A DNA stretch of 64,000 nucleotides, taken from contig JAEBUN010000013.1 in NCBI GenBank assembly GCA_023014365.1, forward strand, positions 62,001-126,000, read 5' to 3'. Below the pieces are notes generated by a model that did not search any database, had not been told where the DNA came from, and worked only from the letters and a program-made list of their open reading frames with translations. The number at the start of each line of letters is the position of its first letter. Position 1 is the stretch's first letter. Positions 12,561 through 25,088 of the stretch are shown in pieces. The position numbers were made by a program, and so were the translations under genes. This DNA comes from Lepiota brunneoincarnata (Eukaryota; Basidiomycota; Agaricomycetes; Agaricales; Agaricaceae).

Positions 12561-12753
12561 ACTCTACACTTCTCACGTCTAAGATGGTTGGCCCCCGCAG
12601 AGCAAGCGTAGCTGCCCGTTCCTTCACACCGCTTCACGCAAGGGCCTTCTGTGCACATTATTGCGGAGTCCTGTTCCTGTAGCCATTGTGGGGTTGCTTG
12701 CTGGCTGGCTTGGAGCTTGGGCCGGACCTGGAGCTGGGCGTCTGGGAGGTTCT

Positions 12754-14297
12754 GGCACCAACCATCCGCTTCAAGACTGACAACGCTGGCCCCCTGGATG
12801 TTCCACCGCTCTCGCAACCGTCATACGGGTAGAGCCCACGACAGTTAAGAATGTTGTCCACCCCAGTCGTGCTTGGCAGCAGCCCTGCCTTGCGTAGGTC
12901 TTATCCCTGAATGATACTCGAAGTTCCCTTGTGTTGATACTGGCTCCTCAGCTATAACGCTCTCCCTGCCGAGCTCCAGCAGGCGGCTAATCAACGGATC
13001 TTAAACAATAAATATCCCCTGCAACGAATCCTTCTGTACCCCAGTGGGACGCAATATATGCAACTATGACCATGTGGGTCTATGTATACACCCCTGATTT
13101 AAACCATGAAAATGGACTAGGCACGAGTCACACTGAAGCCGAGTGAGAGGGTTTGAGTTGGTTCTCCCGAGACAGCTTTGGGGGACAAATTAATTTAATG
13201 TCAACCCTAAACCGAAAAATAATTCTCCGCAATACACTGCCGCCCGTCCCCTTGCATCGCATGAATACCTTAGTCAACTGTAACTCGTTTCTTGCGGAAC
13301 GTGGCTACCGAAAATTTTCGTAAATTTCCCTTCGTGTAGTTGATTAAAACTTTGTACGTCACTGATGGCGCCGCGATTGCACTAAGAAGAAGGCGACGGG
13401 AGCGGCACCCCGCCCCCTTACGAGGCGCTTTGAAACTCCGGCCACCGTTATCCCCCATCCACCGCTGTCATCACTCCCTCAACCCTCCCGCCGTAGGGGC
13501 GGGGGATGGTCATTTCATTGCTGATTTTGAACGCCACGCTGCAACTGAACTGGGGAGGATTCCGGACCGATGTCAGTGCTGCAACCGAGCCGCGACTGGG
13601 GCAGATTGCTGTTCGTGAGCTTTGACAATTTTCCGTGGCCTGAATGTTGCCCTCCTCCCAGCGCGTGGCGAGTAGTTTCGTATACTGGAGTGGTGTCTAA
13701 GCGCAACGACGTATCCTCCGAGTTGAGACACAGGGTGTGAGAATTCCATGTCATTCTGTGGTTGGAATACTTCGTTCCGGCAACTGTGTACGATGACGGC
13801 CCGAGCGCCACCTACAGGCCTTCGTGACCTTGACTGACGAGAATTTTTCCTGTAATATAAAAAGCTAGTGCATCCAAGCGTCTGAATTTCTGTTTAGCGC
13901 TTTGACAGGCAGTGACAACCCTGGATTCCGAACATCACGACAGCAGAAGTCCCCGATCAAAACATTCCTAGTAGAAAGACTTGGTCCTCGTGTAGCATGT
14001 AGATGGACAGTGAGAGAGATTCGAAAGTTGAGCACGCCGCTAGCTAGAGTCCCCAAGGAAATTCCCCCCCCCCCAATGCCTGAGATTCAATCCTCCGGCT
14101 TTCAAAATTTGGGAATGACGTCCCTGCTTGACATTCAAATTATATTCGAAAGTAATCTTCCGCCGGCAAAAGTTCTCGCTTCAAATGTGTCCTCCCATTT
14201 AGGGATTAGAATCAGGGATCTAGCTGAGCGCTGAACAACGGACGAACTTGGTGATTCCTCGCTGGACTCGTGAATTCGCACATCTGGGCTTTTTTTC
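12754..14297 (+). repeat. 1.5-kb segment, inverted copy of 58654-60207
   Basis: Near-identical to the reverse complement of 58654-60207. Shared boundaries are the GGGAGGTTCTGGCA block at the left and a T-run (GGGCTTTTTTT) at the right; the T/A-run has different lengths in the two copies. Frames are conserved in both copies (for example minus 13811-13515 and 13458-13270 here), but at this identity that does not prove coding. No terminal inverted repeats or target duplications are visible. In both places the segment is followed by PTH11-like sequence in the same relative orientation, so it is part of a larger duplicated block rather than an independent element. Confidence 0.85.
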
Positions 14298-14304
14298 CGC
14301 TTGT

Positions 14305-14536
14305 ACTTAAGATACAAGTAGCGCTACAATAGATTAGTTTCTTGCTATGCTCGAAAAATAATAATCGCCCTGGCCTAAACAGTCCTGTCATATTCGCCCG
14401 TCCCCCCCATGACATCATGGAACTTGATGTGCCCGAAACACCAACAACCACATCGACCCCCGGCCCGTTGGTCCCTTCGAAATTCAACTTTGGAACTATT
14501 AGTTCAACTGCGTCCCTATGTAGAGGTGGACTGTAG
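14305..14536 (+). pseudogene. PTH11-like C-terminal tail fragment (forward strand)
   Basis: The forward frame at 14342-14536 reads NNNRPGLNSPVIFARPPHDI and MELDVPETPTTTSTPG, ending in a stop after SLCRGGL. It matches the cytosolic tail of the 58-kb protein. All membrane helices are gone. It follows the 12754-14297 segment, as the complete gene follows that segment's inverted twin, so an internal deletion removed most of the gene here. Confidence 0.72.
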
Positions 14537-15300
14537 ATGTGGCCACCCGGCTGCCTATGTATCCGAGAGATCCACCTCTCCCGAGGCTTCGGACAAACCT
14601 CAACAAACATTAGTACGACAAACTTCCCAAAAAGGAAATACTTATATTTGGGATCAAAACATCCCGGATCAACAATATCCCCCCCTGACTTGACTCTTTC
14701 CTCTCTCTATCCCTCGGAGATAAATACAGACACTGCCAATGGAATACTGTAGAATTGTAGGACATCCTGAATGATCAGAAGTTAGACTTCAGTCAATTCA
14801 CAATTTTAACTCACATTGGAAGTCTTTTTCCTCTCTTTCTTGCTCTCTCTGTTTCACTTCATTTTGCTTTGTTTTACCTCGCCTTGACATCTCTGCCATT
14901 GGAAGTCCCTTTGTATACATCCCCAAGCTGTCTCAAGTTGTCTCAAGTTCACGCGTTGAGCAGTTTTATCTATATCCCTCATTCATGGTCTTTTTTCACT
15001 ACACTGTCTACAGGATCTGGGTAGAAGCCTCAACAACAGCTGGATGCTGTTGTGCTCGCATAGCAACAACCCAAACACCCAGATTGTCACCCTTTCAGGG
15101 GCTGCGCCAGCCATTTTGATCGATCGGCGTACGATTCATCTTTTGCTCTCATCGATTTTGATTTCCTGCCGCGCCGGCATCTTTTCGCAGTCTCCTTTGT
15201 TCCTCAATGAATTCCCGTCGTACACACGGTTGATTTGATTGGTTCCCTGGGCTCACAGTCGCTGGCGATTGCACGTTATGGATATGGTTTAGCCTTTAAC
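14537..15300. other. Spacer; contains a copy of a dispersed G/C-rich block
   Basis: No gene seen. Bases 15095-15200 (GGGGCTGCGCCAGCC, then a stretch ending in CTTTTCGCAGTC) match 48170-48275 beside the intact Galpha gene. The rest is pyrimidine-rich. From about 15200 the sequence joins the tandem unit shared with 27374 onward. Confidence 0.5.
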
Positions 15301-15685
15301 TCTCGTGTCAATGTGGTATCTCTCTACGTGGCTGAGAAAGTGTGTAGTGCCCATTCGGAACCCGCGGAATAGCTCCGAAAGTGAAGGTTGATGATATAAT
15401 ATATTGAAAGGAGGGTTTTCTTGGGCTGATAAACCCGGCTCGGTCGATCAAAGAATAAGGGAGGGGAGGGAGAGTAAGAGACAATTAAGTGGGGTAAAGT
15501 GAAATGATATGAAATTTGAGACATGTGCAGAGAGGAAACGTAGTTGAGATGCAGCAGACAGAGAGCGAGACAGCCGCACATGGGCTGATACGCGTGAGAC
15601 GCCTTCATTCAAGGGTCAGAGACGGTGGTATAAAAGTTCGACAGACACTCACGAGAGCAGGGAATAAGATGTCTATGTCCGAGAA

Positions 15686-17137
15686 CTACAGGATGCCTGA
15701 GTCCTTCAAAGCATTCTGCAATATGGTTTCTTTAACAGCAGCAAACACCAGTCGAATGTTAGTTGTGTCTGTTGCTTGCGTCAGGCTGAGAGCGGGCGTG
15801 AGAAATGTCCTAGGAATGAGAGTAGAGAGGCGTACTGTGGATAGACGCTGAGACGAGCACGATTTGCTTGCATGAATTTCCAGAGGATATACTTGGCCGC
15901 CTGGTTAACGTCTGTGCCACCAGTATATTCTTCGAAATATCGGGCAAGGGGAACCTGTCAAAAGCATTACGCCAGCACAGGGTAAATCGAGTGTGGTGAA
16001 AGACGTACCTTGGGAAGTTTAGTCTTGAAAACGTCGATTTTATTAAGCAAGAGGATGATAGATGTTCGGATAAACCAGTGCGAATTGATAACAAACTCGA
16101 ACAAAACGAGTGACTCCCGCATGCGATTCTGCAGGACGATGAGTAGAACAGTTAACGCGATGGACCAATATACTGACTCCTGACTCATATTCGAGGAGAT
16201 TTTGGTCGTACTCGCTGAGGGCGGTACAGAAGATGATCGAGGCTACCGACTCGAAGCAGTGGATCCACTTTTTACGTTCGGATTTGTGACCACCGACATC
16301 CAACATGTGTATCCTGGTGAACACGATCTGGTTCAGCAAAACAACGGGGAGATTTACGACGGTGAACGCACGAAAGTTGACCCATGTTGAAATGGGTCTC
16401 TGTTATACTGCCAGTCTTCATGCTGAGCGCGCAAGACGTCGGTTTCCGTGGGCACGTATCCGGGGGTGCCAATACGAAGGACGTTATTGAAGAAACTGGG
16501 AAGGGAGTTAAAGAAGCATCAATGGGTGTGGAACGGAGAAAACAGCACTATTCCGCGGAATCCATAAGGTAAAACTCGCTCATGTGGTCCTTGATGACGT
16601 TGGGAATGACAGGGTCACTTAGAAATTGGTGGATAGCCTCTGCGATTTCTGGAGAAAAGTGGACTTCGGAGGAGCGGTAGGGCTCGGGATTGTAGTCCAG
16701 GATCTTCTCCATGAGTAGTTTCTGTTCAAGGGTAAGAAAATGGAAAAATGGCCGGATGTGGCGATGAGAAATACTCACCCAGTTCACAAGTTCATTACAC
16801 TCGATGCCTGTCTTGCGCATGTAGATGACTACAGCGCGGGCAGACTCGACAACATTGCGGTAAATGATAGGCCGGTACCCGATGAGCTGTTCAGGTGTGA
16901 AGCCGCCCAAGTAAATGATGTTCATCTGTTTGAGGATGGTGGTCTTTCCGGACTCACCAGAGCCTGTTAGACGAGCAGATGAGCACCTGGTGTGGATTGA
17001 GGCCGCGGGTGGTACTTGCCGAGAAGGAGGACCTTGCATTCGCGCTTGAGGCGCTTGTTGTCTTCGTCGAGAGCGCAGCCGGTCTCCTCCGAGCCCGTTC
17101 TACTCTGGTGGTGGCCTTTGGAGATGCAGGCACCCAT
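15686..17137 (-). pseudogene. G-protein alpha subunit pseudogene (one-base frameshift)
   Basis: Eight exons in the same layout as the intact gene at 46423-47875, read from ATG at 17137 to TAG at 15688-15686. Exon 1 is 118 nt and intron 1 is 56 bp with a GC donor. Exon 2 carries GSGESGKTT. Exon 4 has one extra base near 16420-16422 (CAGCATGAAG against CAGCTGAAG in the 28-kb copy), which throws switch I out of frame. In the restored downstream frame switch II reads [12 protein letters not shown], with His in place of the catalytic Gln. NKID, the LTQATDTTN guanine-binding segment and the DSGIL C-terminus are otherwise intact. It is a recent pseudogene of a Galpha that was probably already altered in catalysis. 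Confidence 0.92.
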
Positions 17138-18656
17138 GGTGAGTTGGAGGAGGGGGGGGGAGACTGCAGGGACACTGAGGGGGGATGGCGGTAGTGGATG
17201 GAGACCAACCTAGTGTTATGCAAGCTCTTAGATATTCATGAGTGCCCATGAATTGCTGTGCATACTGGAGCGACACGCGGCATCTGACTCTTGGCGAGAA
17301 TCTTTGTGAATGTATATCGTGTGTGGTAATGATGAATAGAATGAATGTAGACGAAAATGCAGTGGAAGTATGAAATTTGATGACAAAACAGTGTGGCCCA
17401 TCCCATGCTCATCGGTCTCTGCCAACTTGGCGCTAACGGTGTTGTTGATGTTGTTGATGTTGTTGACCGTCATAGATGCGAGTGGACGCCTCGTCGCACT
17501 ACACAGGAGGGGCGAGTGCCTTGTGCCGAAGAGGTCATTGAATTAAGATGGCTGAACTGACGGTAGAGGTTCCCTTGGAGACATATGGACCATACAAACC
17601 CCTAGAGAACTCAAGGGCACGCTCCTCCACATGAAAAGTTCACGCGGGTTGCAGTTAGTCTGGCCGCTGGCAAAGGGTTTAGCGACAGCATGCGGGAGCC
17701 AGGTGCCTTGGGCCGAAAATATCGAACCCAATTCCAGGGGAAGAATATAGTAATCAATCAAACGAAGGGTACCGATGTGGTCATGTTCATCTGGGCGCGC
17801 GCCTTGTGAGGTTCCAGAATCTATCGGGAACTCAAAATATACCGCAAGGTTCGGGTCCAAATTCGGCTTGGTCTTATCCCCGTTTTCCGATGTACTTTGG
17901 AACCAGGAGGACACTCGTGTCAAATACCAGAGATGAGTCGGAAGGGTGGTATGAGAACTAGGAGAACGATAGAAAATATACTAGCTATTATCAGTCCTCA
18001 GTATTATTCCCTAGACCGACTCTCAGGGACAGGGCGCTTTGCTGAGCCACGCGAGTCTAACCACCACCCCCACCCCGTACCCATTCAACAAGCGTGACCC
18101 CCGCTCATCCCACCAAATGAAACGGGGTCGGAGAGTTTACGCGATACGTTGGTCCTCACCGGCCTCAAAGAGTCAGTCATGCAGTTTCGGGGAGCTTTGT
18201 CTCCCGCGCTAGTCCTCAAGCGTCCAACCACCAACAAATAGGCCGGCCACAATTGCCCCCTCCGCCACGCCAGTATCTGATGCCTGGGACACGAACACAT
18301 ATACCACCAGCCAGCCTTATCGACCGTATTTTATCAACTCTCGTACAGCTACAAACCCGTTAACACGCCCCAACCCTTCTCCCGCCCTCCGCCATCGTTT
18401 CGGCCCACGAATAAGCCATGCCTCCCCCTGTCGAATAACCTCCCAGCCAACTCGCTACCTTCAACAACTACCATTCTTCTCCTTCAACACGTCCAGAGGG
18501 CTGGGAAACCACGCCGCCCATTGGCTTCTGTTGCCACCGGGTTGGCGGCAGCAAAGCAACAGGGACAGAGGCCTGGAGCACGAACCATAGGCGAAAAAAC
18601 AAAAACTCAAGAATGTAAGTCCGTGCAGTTCTTTTTAACTTTACCCTCAAAATACC
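17138..18656. other. Galpha upstream region and duplicated spacer
   Basis: 17138-17480 is the 5' flank of the Galpha copy. It is nearly identical to 29171-29510 and recognisable at 6990-7290. 17480-18656 is spacer shared with 29510-30670 and, at lower identity, with 9060-10240. The minus frame 17543-17923 persists in the 29.5-kb copy but is broken in the 9-kb copy, so I do not call it a gene. 18300-18656 may hold 5' untranslated sequence of the membrane-protein gene. Confidence 0.5.
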
Positions 18657-19927
18657 ATGGCGTCGGCCATTGCTTCGCAGCCTCCTCTCCCCTCTGACTA
18701 CGACGGTTATTCCAATCATGCTCATTGCAATTAAAGCGTAGCCCCCACGCCTATCCAAGTGTCCGAGGAAACTGGACCCGGTCCTTCATCCGCTCCCGGA
18801 TATCCCGCACCTACACTAGCATCGCCCACCTTTGCGACACGCATACTCCACCAAAGAGATCCCGTTTTCCTTTGGAGGGCGAGGATTCGACGTTCCACCA
18901 TGTGGTGATTTTTTATCAATGATATCTACGCCTATGTTTGCTGATGCTCGTTCCATAATGCTAGGCTTTCCGGTCCAGTTGCGGAGCTGGGCCGTGTCCT
19001 GAAGAACCCCTGCAACAGCTCGCCTTGGTGGCAAGGACCCATCGCCAAAAATTCGGAGACTCTAACGGAGTGACCAGCCCGCCTTGGCAACACTTTGTTT
19101 ATCACAATGGTTGCAAGTCTTTCTAGGTATCATGTCGGAAGCAGACCTCTGGTATGGAACGGTTTTCGTCATATACAAGAGATCCTGAGCTGATACAACG
19201 GAAGTTCTAGCTAACATCGCTTGGCACTCAGCAGCCCACAGTCAAACACAACCCTCTTTCCGTTCTACAACTGTGGCGGGGGGCCACGTTATGGGGATCA
19301 GAGCAACACAAGTTAAGCGCCAGCAATGCGCACCGCCAACCCTCAAGGCCTCAAGTCTACCATTGTACGTGCCTTTGATCTCCCATTCATACAGCATCCC
19401 AAGTATGTTTGCAACGTTGATATTGCGACTCTGACCTCAGGAGTGTAGAAGTGGCCGAGAGCTTGAACAACCGGCACAAGCGCCGATGACGCGAACCACG
19501 AATTTTCACCTTTTCACTCAATGTACGTCCCCTGCTATGTTACAAGCCCATCAGAACAATGACCTTTAATACTCTAACCTTGGGAGCTAGCATATATACT
19601 CGTATCTGGTAACTCCTCCTTGACTGACGGTCACCGGCACACATCGACGTGGCGCGAAAGGGCCGGAAGTATCTTTTATCCCGCCTCACCCCGGATACCT
19701 AACGGTCGCGCTTCCCGGGTAGCAACTCGGATAGTTTGCGTACCCCATCCGGGGCCCGACAGCAACATGTTTGGTTCAACAATCTCGGGCTATCACTGCC
19801 CATCACCATCCTCACTGGCCACCCGGACCCAAATCCCGACTCGAGCCTCTCTTTGTTTTACATGGTCATCGCGGCCTGCGGAGATCCACTCAGCGCCGTG
19901 GGACCTTTGTCGTGAGGAAGTCTCATA
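18657..19927 (+). pseudogene. Large membrane-protein gene, copy 2, 5' part
   Basis: Begins ATGGCGTCGGCC (MASAIASQPPLPSDYDGY). A proline/serine-rich presumed cytosolic region (VSEETGPGPSSAPGYPAP) follows in a shifted frame, then fragments that parallel 30671-32180 of copy 3. The reading frame changes several times, so exons are eroded or their borders are not visible to me. The gene is cut at 19927 by the 6.35-kb transposon nest and resumes at 26277. Confidence 0.45.
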
Positions 19928-20251
19928 GTACGGTAGGCGAGAACTCCACGCTTCATTTTCATGTGCGAGTGATGGTGGGCGACAAGCACCAGCTTAACTT
20001 AAGCATGATTAAAACGAGTTCACAGCCGAACTATCACACCACCGTTTAGAATAAAATCTGAATTATGTATTTGGACTTAGGGAGTCCAGAGCAAGAAAAT
20101 ACAGGGACCCTTTGCTAGGGGTGCCAAAGTTCAGTTCAGTTTGGTTCAGCACCCTCTCAGCCTGAACCTGAACCTGAACTGAACCCCCTGAACTTGGTTC
20201 AGGAGGTTCAGTTCAGGGTTCGAACAGGTTCGAACTTGAACCTTTTGGTAC

Positions 20252-20966
20252 TGTAGAGGTGGGCAAGCGGCTACACCTGCAAAGGCTGCCCTATGCCACC
20301 TCTTGTAGGACTCGGAACCCAAACTCGGAACCCGAAATCCAAACTCGGATCAAGAAACTCGGAGTGCCCAGCTGAACAAAGCCGTTATCATTTCGCGACA
20401 TATCCCTTTCACTCGAAACCTCTTACATTCCCTAACAAATAAATTTTCACTACTTTTCTATTCCTTTCCCTGAACTTGAACCATAGCATAAGTTTTCTCC
20501 CCATATATAGACTCCTCTGAGCCTCGCATACCACCCCTTTCATCTTTTCTATTCTGTTTTCCCATTTCCCTGTTAACGTAGTCGTGAAAACTTCACGATC
20601 TCTCCTGTTTCACGTTCCTTATTCTCCAGATTTGTTCTAGTATAATTATCTCTCGATTTTTTGATCCGTTTTGGTACAGAAAACATAGCTAGTACAATAA
20701 TTTACTTGTATATAAAGTTCCGAGCTCACTTATGAGCTCGGCAGTCAATATAGGACCCAAAAACTCCCTCTCAGTCTCATTCTCCCTCTCTCTCTCGCTC
20801 TCTCACATATAACTCGTCTTTCTTGGTTTTCGAAGCCCAGTAGTTGTTTCGTCAACCACACTCACCCCTTTGTTTGTTCGTGTTAGCGCTGTTTCGATCG
20901 TGTTTTGTTTGTGTTTTGGTTTTCGTTTCAGCGCTTTTCACGTGCTGAGGAGTCGAGTTCTCTTCA
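20252..20966 (+). repeat. Solo LTR, same family as 3222-3924
   Basis: 715 bp, TGTAGAGG...CTTCA, highly similar along its length to 3222-3924 and with the same TATATAAA block (around 20710). It is flanked by GTAC on both sides (20248-20251 and 20967-20970), so it has a 4-bp target duplication. No internal element sequence is left, which fits LTR-LTR recombination. It sits within the left subterminal region of the hAT element, so it inserted after the hAT. Confidence 0.93.
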
Positions 20967-21002
20967 GTACTATGTCATAAAAATGTTTATATTGGCAATA
21001 AA

Positions 21003-24000
21003 CTAATCAAAGTTCCATTCCTTGAGCTCCCATTCCTTTGCTTCTACTCCCCCATCTAAAAGTCCAGTTTTATACCCATCTTTTGTAATTTGTAAAGCTG
21101 TAAAGGTGGGACCTTCAAGTGAATTGCGGGGAAGGGTATCAGTATGTTTGCTACTAGAGAAAGCCTGTTCAGATGACACTGAAGAGCCAGGAATGGCTAG
21201 ATAGTCTCTAGCCATAGTACCCAAGGTTGGATACTTTGTATGGTTGATCTAGGTAAGAAATCAGAAAAATATTTAATGCCAAAAAATAGATATAACTCAC
21301 TCCCCACCATGCTATAATATCTTCTACTGGCTCAATACCAGCACCTAAATACTCATCCAACTCATGAAACATATCATGAGTAAATGAGGGTGCCTTGGAT
21401 AATCGTTGTTGCATTGCTCGAGCTTATGCAGAAGTTCCTACTTCTGAAAAAATATTTGATGAGTGTTGGAACTGTGGCTTGGGTTCCTTATAATATGCCT
21501 TAAACTGAACCAAGCCATTAGAAAAGTCAAGATAAATCAACAAATATTACACACCACTTCTTGGAATTGATCTTTTGCTTTTTGACAATCAGCTGGAGCC
21601 CACTTTTCTTCAAAATGCTCCATTTTGCAGCTTGGATCAAGTACTAGTATAATTATTAGCAGAAGGTCAAGAATAGGAATAAAATCATACCAAGAGAAAT
21701 AAAATAAGCATCAGTATCAGCAATTGTTGTATGCCATTTTTTGAGCTTATCTATCCCTGCTTGAATACCATCCTTAACCTGTGCAAACCTTGGATGAAAT
21801 ATCAAATGCTCCCATTTTTCAATCACATATTCAAGCTCAGGGAGAGCATGAGTGATGGATGAACAAGTAGCAGATGAAAATGATGACTGAACACTGGCAG
21901 GAACCTAATAGAAATGAGAAAACTTTGTATGAGTAAAATAAATATTACTTACTGCCAAAGTATCTCACATGAGCTCAAGAAGCTTCCACTCCTCCTCAAC
22001 CAAGTAATAATCCAAATACATCTTGCCTTTTAACTTAGGAACAGATCCAGAGTCATCTGCATTTTTGATAAATTTACAAACTCCCTGTTCCAGGATTCAG
22101 AATACACTCAATTTAAATATTAAAAAAAACATACCTTCTTCAATAGGAGTAATCGTTCAAGGAGATTATACATTGAACTCCAGCAAGTATGAACCCATTT
22201 GACAAGCTCAAGTTCAGGTACTGATTCCTCAGCACAGCAAATTGAAAAGTACTTCTTTGCCTGAGGTGATAAGTCGACCTTAAAAGATATATAATTTATA
22301 AGTTAATATTTGGTATTGCTTTGGGAAAGAGAAATACCTGAGTAATAAATGCTAAGACCTTTCCATGAACATCTCCTGCATCAAATGAAACAGCATTATC
22401 TACATCTTCATCATCCTCAACTTCACCCAATTGATCCCAGTCAATTTCATTCCTCATCAGATGAGACTACTTTAGCTGTAAAACAAGCAGGGCAGATAGC
22501 TTCAATAAAAGCCTTAGCACCAAGATGAATGGTATGCTCAATGCATCTTCAACTTAAAACATATCAGAATAAAATATAACCAAATCAAAAATCACTCACC
22601 TAATACACTGCTTACGAGCAATCCACCTGTTTGAAGGTGTGTCAAGTGTACGTTGAAGCACCTTGAGAGCTTTGTCATTTGCTGAAGCATTATCAGTAGT
22701 AATCCAACCAATCTATAAATCATCAATTAGTTGAAGTCATTTAAAAATCATAAATCAATACTTTGGATTGAATTTTGTACTCATTGAAAACACCAAGAAC
22801 AACTGCTGCCAAATTCTCACCACCATGGTTGCCTTCAATCTCAGGAAAACTTATAAGGTGTGACTTCAACCTCCAGATATGTGATTGATCAGGAGGAGAA
22901 GCAATGTATTGAACAGTAATGGCAAGAAAAGGTTTCATATCTTCTGTAGTCCACCCATCAACATGGAAGATATTTGTCCTGGTTGATTCTGAGATATAGT
23001 CAGTACCAATACTAGGAGATATGTCAAAAAAATATACCTGAAGGACTTTTGAAAGATGGTGGACCACAATCTTTGCTTTGTGTTTCACCTCTTCTGACAT
23101 CTTGGTACAGTGAGGAATATCACTTTCCCTTGTTGATGGTTGCTGATAAATAAGAAGCTTGCGGAATGATGGCTGATCTACAGCTGTGAAAGGCTGGAGA
23201 AATAATTAGCTCCAAATCATCAAGAATGAATATGGAACCTTACCTGATCATCCTCAACTAGCCAATGAGTTAAATGCTCAATAAGCCCTTCCTTTGTCCA
23301 CTTCACAGTTGGCACTATGAATGTATCAAGTGTTTTCTGGGCAGTCACACTCTCCTTGTCAGTTGGTTTAAATACACCAGACCTCTCAGCTTCAGCAAGT
23401 GTGACAGGATGAGGCACAAAATCCAACTTAGAAACAACTTTACATACCGCCCAATATGTTTATGACAAGTTGTTACACTCCCAGTCATCCAAATACTCTT
23501 ATCAGGATCACACCCTTTTTGTTTTGCAAGATGACTACAGGATCCACATATGTTAGAAGTGAACTAATACAAGAACAAGTTTACTTACCAGCAGATCTCA
23601 TACCACCACCCCTTTATCTGAACACCATCTTTTAAATGTTCTTCCATCTGCCAGCATGCCCAAATGTCTTTGGTTTGCTCATTGCAGCCACAATAAGCAT
23701 GTTTTTGCTGGAAAAAAATATATTAGTATGCCAATAAGCTATTAAACATATTAAATATAACTTACCAGTGGGATAGTATCTATTTCTTTATCATCTTCCT
23801 GAGTAAGTTCCTCTGTCTTTCCATCCTCATCATTTACTCCTTCTTCCTCTTCATCACTGACAACAACAGCTGGCTTCTTTCGAAACTCTCCCTGACTCTG
23901 TGGCTGAGTGCTTTCATTTTGTTTGTCCTATAAATAGCAGTTAGGACAAGCAAGAACTCTACAGCCCAAACCTCACCTTCAACAGAATGTACACATATAG

Positions 24001-24758
24001 TAGTAGTTTCCTCTATTTGTTCATCTTGATGTTCAATATGGAGCCATACAAGTCAAAGAGGCCATAGTATTGATTATGAGTCAACATAGAGCCATAGTAT
24101 CAATTTGTGAGTCAACATGGAGCCAGAGTATCAATTTACAGAGTCAATGAGAGCCAGGGTATCAATTTATGAGTTAATGAGGGCCAGGATATCAATTTAC
24201 AAGTTGAGGAGGCCATGATATTGATTTTCGAGTGAACATGGAGCCATAATATTGATTTTCGAGTGAATATGGAGTTATATGGGTGGTGGGCAATTAATGG
24301 AGGTATTTCATCAGCATGGGAAATAGGATAGAGGTAGGTATGCTTACCTTCATTATCAGTATATTTGAAGCCTGTGAAGTGGCTGCCTGATCTTCTTCAG
24401 GAGGACCAGCTGCCTCCACTGACTCTTTCAGGGGTGTGTTGTCTTGCTTTGAGGCTGTAAGACATATCAGATATTGATTAAAACATGGAGGACAGGGGCC
24501 AGACCTTTTTGAGGTGGAAAAAAAGCAGTGAGAGTGACCAGACCTGGGTCTGGATCCCCTTGAGCCTTCCATGTTGGTTTGGAGGTGCGTTGACTGGGGA
24601 GAATGTTGACTAGCAACATGCCATGCCAGCTGTTTACCCTTGAGTCCTTGAGATTCATGGGTTGGCTCAAGGGTGTCACTTGCAGGGGGGAGGGGCATTG
24701 TTTCAGCACTCAGTGAGTAATTCCAATCAATCTCGGAGGACCTCCTTGAGCAAACCAT
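21003..24758 (-). pseudogene. hAT-family transposase with nonsense codons
   Basis: Multi-exon minus-strand gene. An N-terminal exon may start at 24758. At 23.9-23.5 kb is a zinc-finger-like region with the pieces CGCNEQ and ACWQMEEHLKDGVQIKGWW. The core at 23426-22741 includes DGWTTEDMKPFLAITVQYI and HGGENLAAVVLGVF, followed by WITTDNASANDKALKVLQ. The C-terminal dimerisation domain at 21224-21003 has DYLAIPGSSVSSEQAFSSSK. The introns are short. Two in-frame stops look like C-to-T changes: TGA at 21967-21965 (ELM-stop-DTLA, expected Arg) and TAA at 21426-21424 (GTSA-stop-ARAMQQR, expected Gln). I could not define every exon border, but the copy is probably inactive. Confidence 0.85.
24059..24275 (-). 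repeat. Minisatellite, about seven 28-33-bp units, inside the hAT
   Basis: Forward-strand units start AGCCA and read AGCCATAGTATCAATTTGTG followed by AGTCAACATGG, with drift such as AGCCAGGGTATC and GGCCAGGATATC. About seven imperfect units occur in a row. They lie in what should be an intron or spacer between the first transposase exon and the zinc-finger region. No reading frame is maintained. Confidence 0.8.
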
Positions 24759-25088
24759 CCAGATTTAGCGCACAGTTGTCTTTGGACATGATAAGCACAG
24801 GCACACATGGGATTTGGCAGTATTGATAGTATAGGGGGAAAGAGTGAGTGAAAAATCAATGAAGTCGGAACTTTGTTGATGTTTGGCAAGCACTAGCCAC
24901 TGCCACTGCAGCCCTCACCACCAATGGCCCTCAACTCATGCGTTCAGGTAGGCTGGCCACAAGGCCAAACCTTGAACTGAGTCGACAGGCCTATGCCTGA
25001 ACCTGAACCCAAACTGGACTGAACCTTTGGGTTCAGTTCAGGGGGTTCAGGTTGAACCAAAGTTCTGAACTGAACTTCAGCGCCCCTA

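Larger units (their letters stand above)
20116..25088 (-). mobile_element. hAT DNA transposon with 8-bp target duplication
   Basis: Terminal inverted repeats TAGGGGTGCCAAAGTTCAG and TAGGGGCGCTGAAGTTCAG (right end, reverse complement) are flanked by the 8-bp direct repeat CCCTTTGC at 20108-20115 and 25089-25096, the hAT hallmark. Subterminal regions carry many GGTTCA/TGAACC repeats on both sides (20135-20240 and 24960-25075), which are likely transposase-binding sites. The transposase gene lies on the minus strand inside. A solo LTR has inserted 132 bp from the left end. Confidence 0.93.

Noticed and set aside
24059..24275. Regularly spaced repeats considered as a CRISPR array
   Set aside because: The units are contiguous and diverged with no unique spacers, and they lie inside a eukaryotic transposon.
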